Shown in pieces: positions 7,081 to 7,534 of a stretch of DNA of 7,534 nt. The position numbers and the translations under genes were made by a program. The DNA is from Anaerolineales bacterium (GTDB taxonomy: Bacteria; Chloroflexota; Anaerolineae; Anaerolineales; UBA4823). The notes under the pieces are model-generated. The model was given only the letters and a program-made list of their open reading frames with translations. It ran no database searches and was not told where the DNA came from. Position 1 is the first letter of the stretch; each line of letters starts with the position of its first letter. The stretch is taken from NCBI GenBank assembly GCA_026415275.1, contig JAOAHK010000112.1, positions 1 to 7,534 of the forward strand, given 5' to 3'.

Positions 7081-7534
7081 ATGAAAAGCCATAAATTACT
7101 CATGATTCCCGGACCGATCGAATTCGACCCCGCTGTTCTAGCGGCGATGAGTGTGCCAACGAGTAGTCATACCGATCCGGCTTTTATCCACACCTTTGGC
7201 GAAGCCCTCGAAAAGATGCGCATCGTCTTCCAATCGTCCAGTGGTCAACCCTTCATTGTTGCCGCCACAGGGACATTTGCGATGGATGTAGCCGCCGCGA
7301 ACCTTGTCGAAGTAGGAGATCGAGTACTCCTACTAAATATTGGCTATTTCAGCGCACGGTTTGGAGAGATTCTCGAACGCTATGGCGCACAGGTCACCCA
7401 AATCAGAGCCGAAATTGGACACCGCCCCGATCCACAACAGGTAGAGGAAGAACTTAAGAAAGGCGGCTACAAGGCTTTGTTCTTTTCTCATGTTGACACC
7501 TCCACTGGTGTCCTCAACGATGTCCCGACACTAG
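7081..7534 (+). CDS. Class V aminotransferase, alanine/serine-glyoxylate aminotransferase type, N-terminal part
   Basis: The first 151 codons of a PLP-dependent fold-type I enzyme that continues past the right edge. Features of the alanine-glyoxylate/serine-pyruvate aminotransferase group are visible: LLMIPGPIEF (6-15), SSHTDPAF (28-35), the cofactor-binding ATGTFAMD loop (62-69), and HVDTSTGVL (137-145), the counterpart of the HxESSTG motif that contacts PLP. It resembles the yeast-type alanine-glyoxylate enzyme in wording (PGPIE, HVDTST). The PLP lysine lies beyond the window. Such enzymes convert glyoxylate to glycine using alanine or serine; the exact amino donor cannot be decided here, and related enzymes act in photorespiration-like or serine-cycle pathways. 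An AAGGA (7068-7072) 8 nt before the ATG supports this start over an internal ATG at 7102. It diverges from the ATPase with no evident functional link. Confidence 0.88.
   Translation, partial: MKSHKLLMIPGPIEFDPAVLAAMSVPTSSHTDPAFIHTFGEALEKMRIVFQSSSGQPFIVAATGTFAMDVAAANLVEVGDRVLLLNIGYFSARFGEILERYGAQVTQIRAEIGHRPDPQQVEEELKKGGYKALFFSHVDTSTGVLNDVPTL

Noticed and set aside
7034..7084. A 16-codon plus-strand ORF whose TGA overlaps the aminotransferase ATG (ATGA), a possible leader peptide.
   Set aside because: There is no Shine-Dalgarno before its ATG, and no run of regulatory codons. The overlap could easily be chance.
6694..7092. A 132-residue open frame on the minus strand upstream of the ATPase, with a possible inner start near 7036.
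   Set aside because: It runs through the near-consensus promoter, the riboswitch and the terminator, overlaps the aminotransferase start, and shows no domain-like motif.

Overview
The window is a mostly well-conserved bacterial chromosomal segment. It carries the heat-shock operon hrcA-grpE-dnaK-dnaJ on the minus strand. Upstream on the same strand is a P-type cation ATPase with its own promoter and a manganese-type riboswitch. Diverging from it on the plus strand is the start of a class V aminotransferase. The HrcA/CIRCE regulation argues against most gammaproteobacteria. DnaK has the extra segment in the nucleotide-binding domain (about residues 79-101) that Firmicutes and Actinobacteria lack. 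That combination, moderate GC and the wording of the DnaK and ATPase proteins suggest a Chloroflexota (Anaerolineae-like) bacterium. This placement is an inference, not a demonstration.

Layout, following transcription on the minus strand from right to left: a consensus sigma-70 promoter (6851-6879); a yybP-ykoY aptamer starting almost at the predicted +1 (6743-6846); an intrinsic terminator sharing bases with the 3' side of aptamer helix P1 (6723-6754); and the 925-residue ATPase (3920-6697). A 118-bp gap then holds a strong extended -10 promoter and a perfect CIRCE operator for hrcA (2763-3797). Next come grpE (2153-2719), dnaK (198-2102) and the first 66 codons of dnaJ (1-198), which overlaps dnaK by one base. 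The plus-strand aminotransferase begins at 7081 and runs off the right edge. The 383-bp divergent spacer (6698-7080) contains the riboswitch region and a weaker candidate promoter for the aminotransferase, and no convincing gene.

Two regulatory circuits can be read directly from the DNA. In the first, HrcA represses its own operon through CIRCE; in known systems HrcA activity depends on GroEL, whose gene is not in this window. DnaK, DnaJ and GrpE form the ATP-driven Hsp70 cycle. In the second, excess Mn2+ would stabilise the aptamer, block the terminator and switch on an efflux ATPase. I saw no mobile element, CRISPR array, tRNA or rRNA. I found no undescribed multi-gene system; the most informative element is the riboswitch, which gives the generic ATPase a likely substrate.
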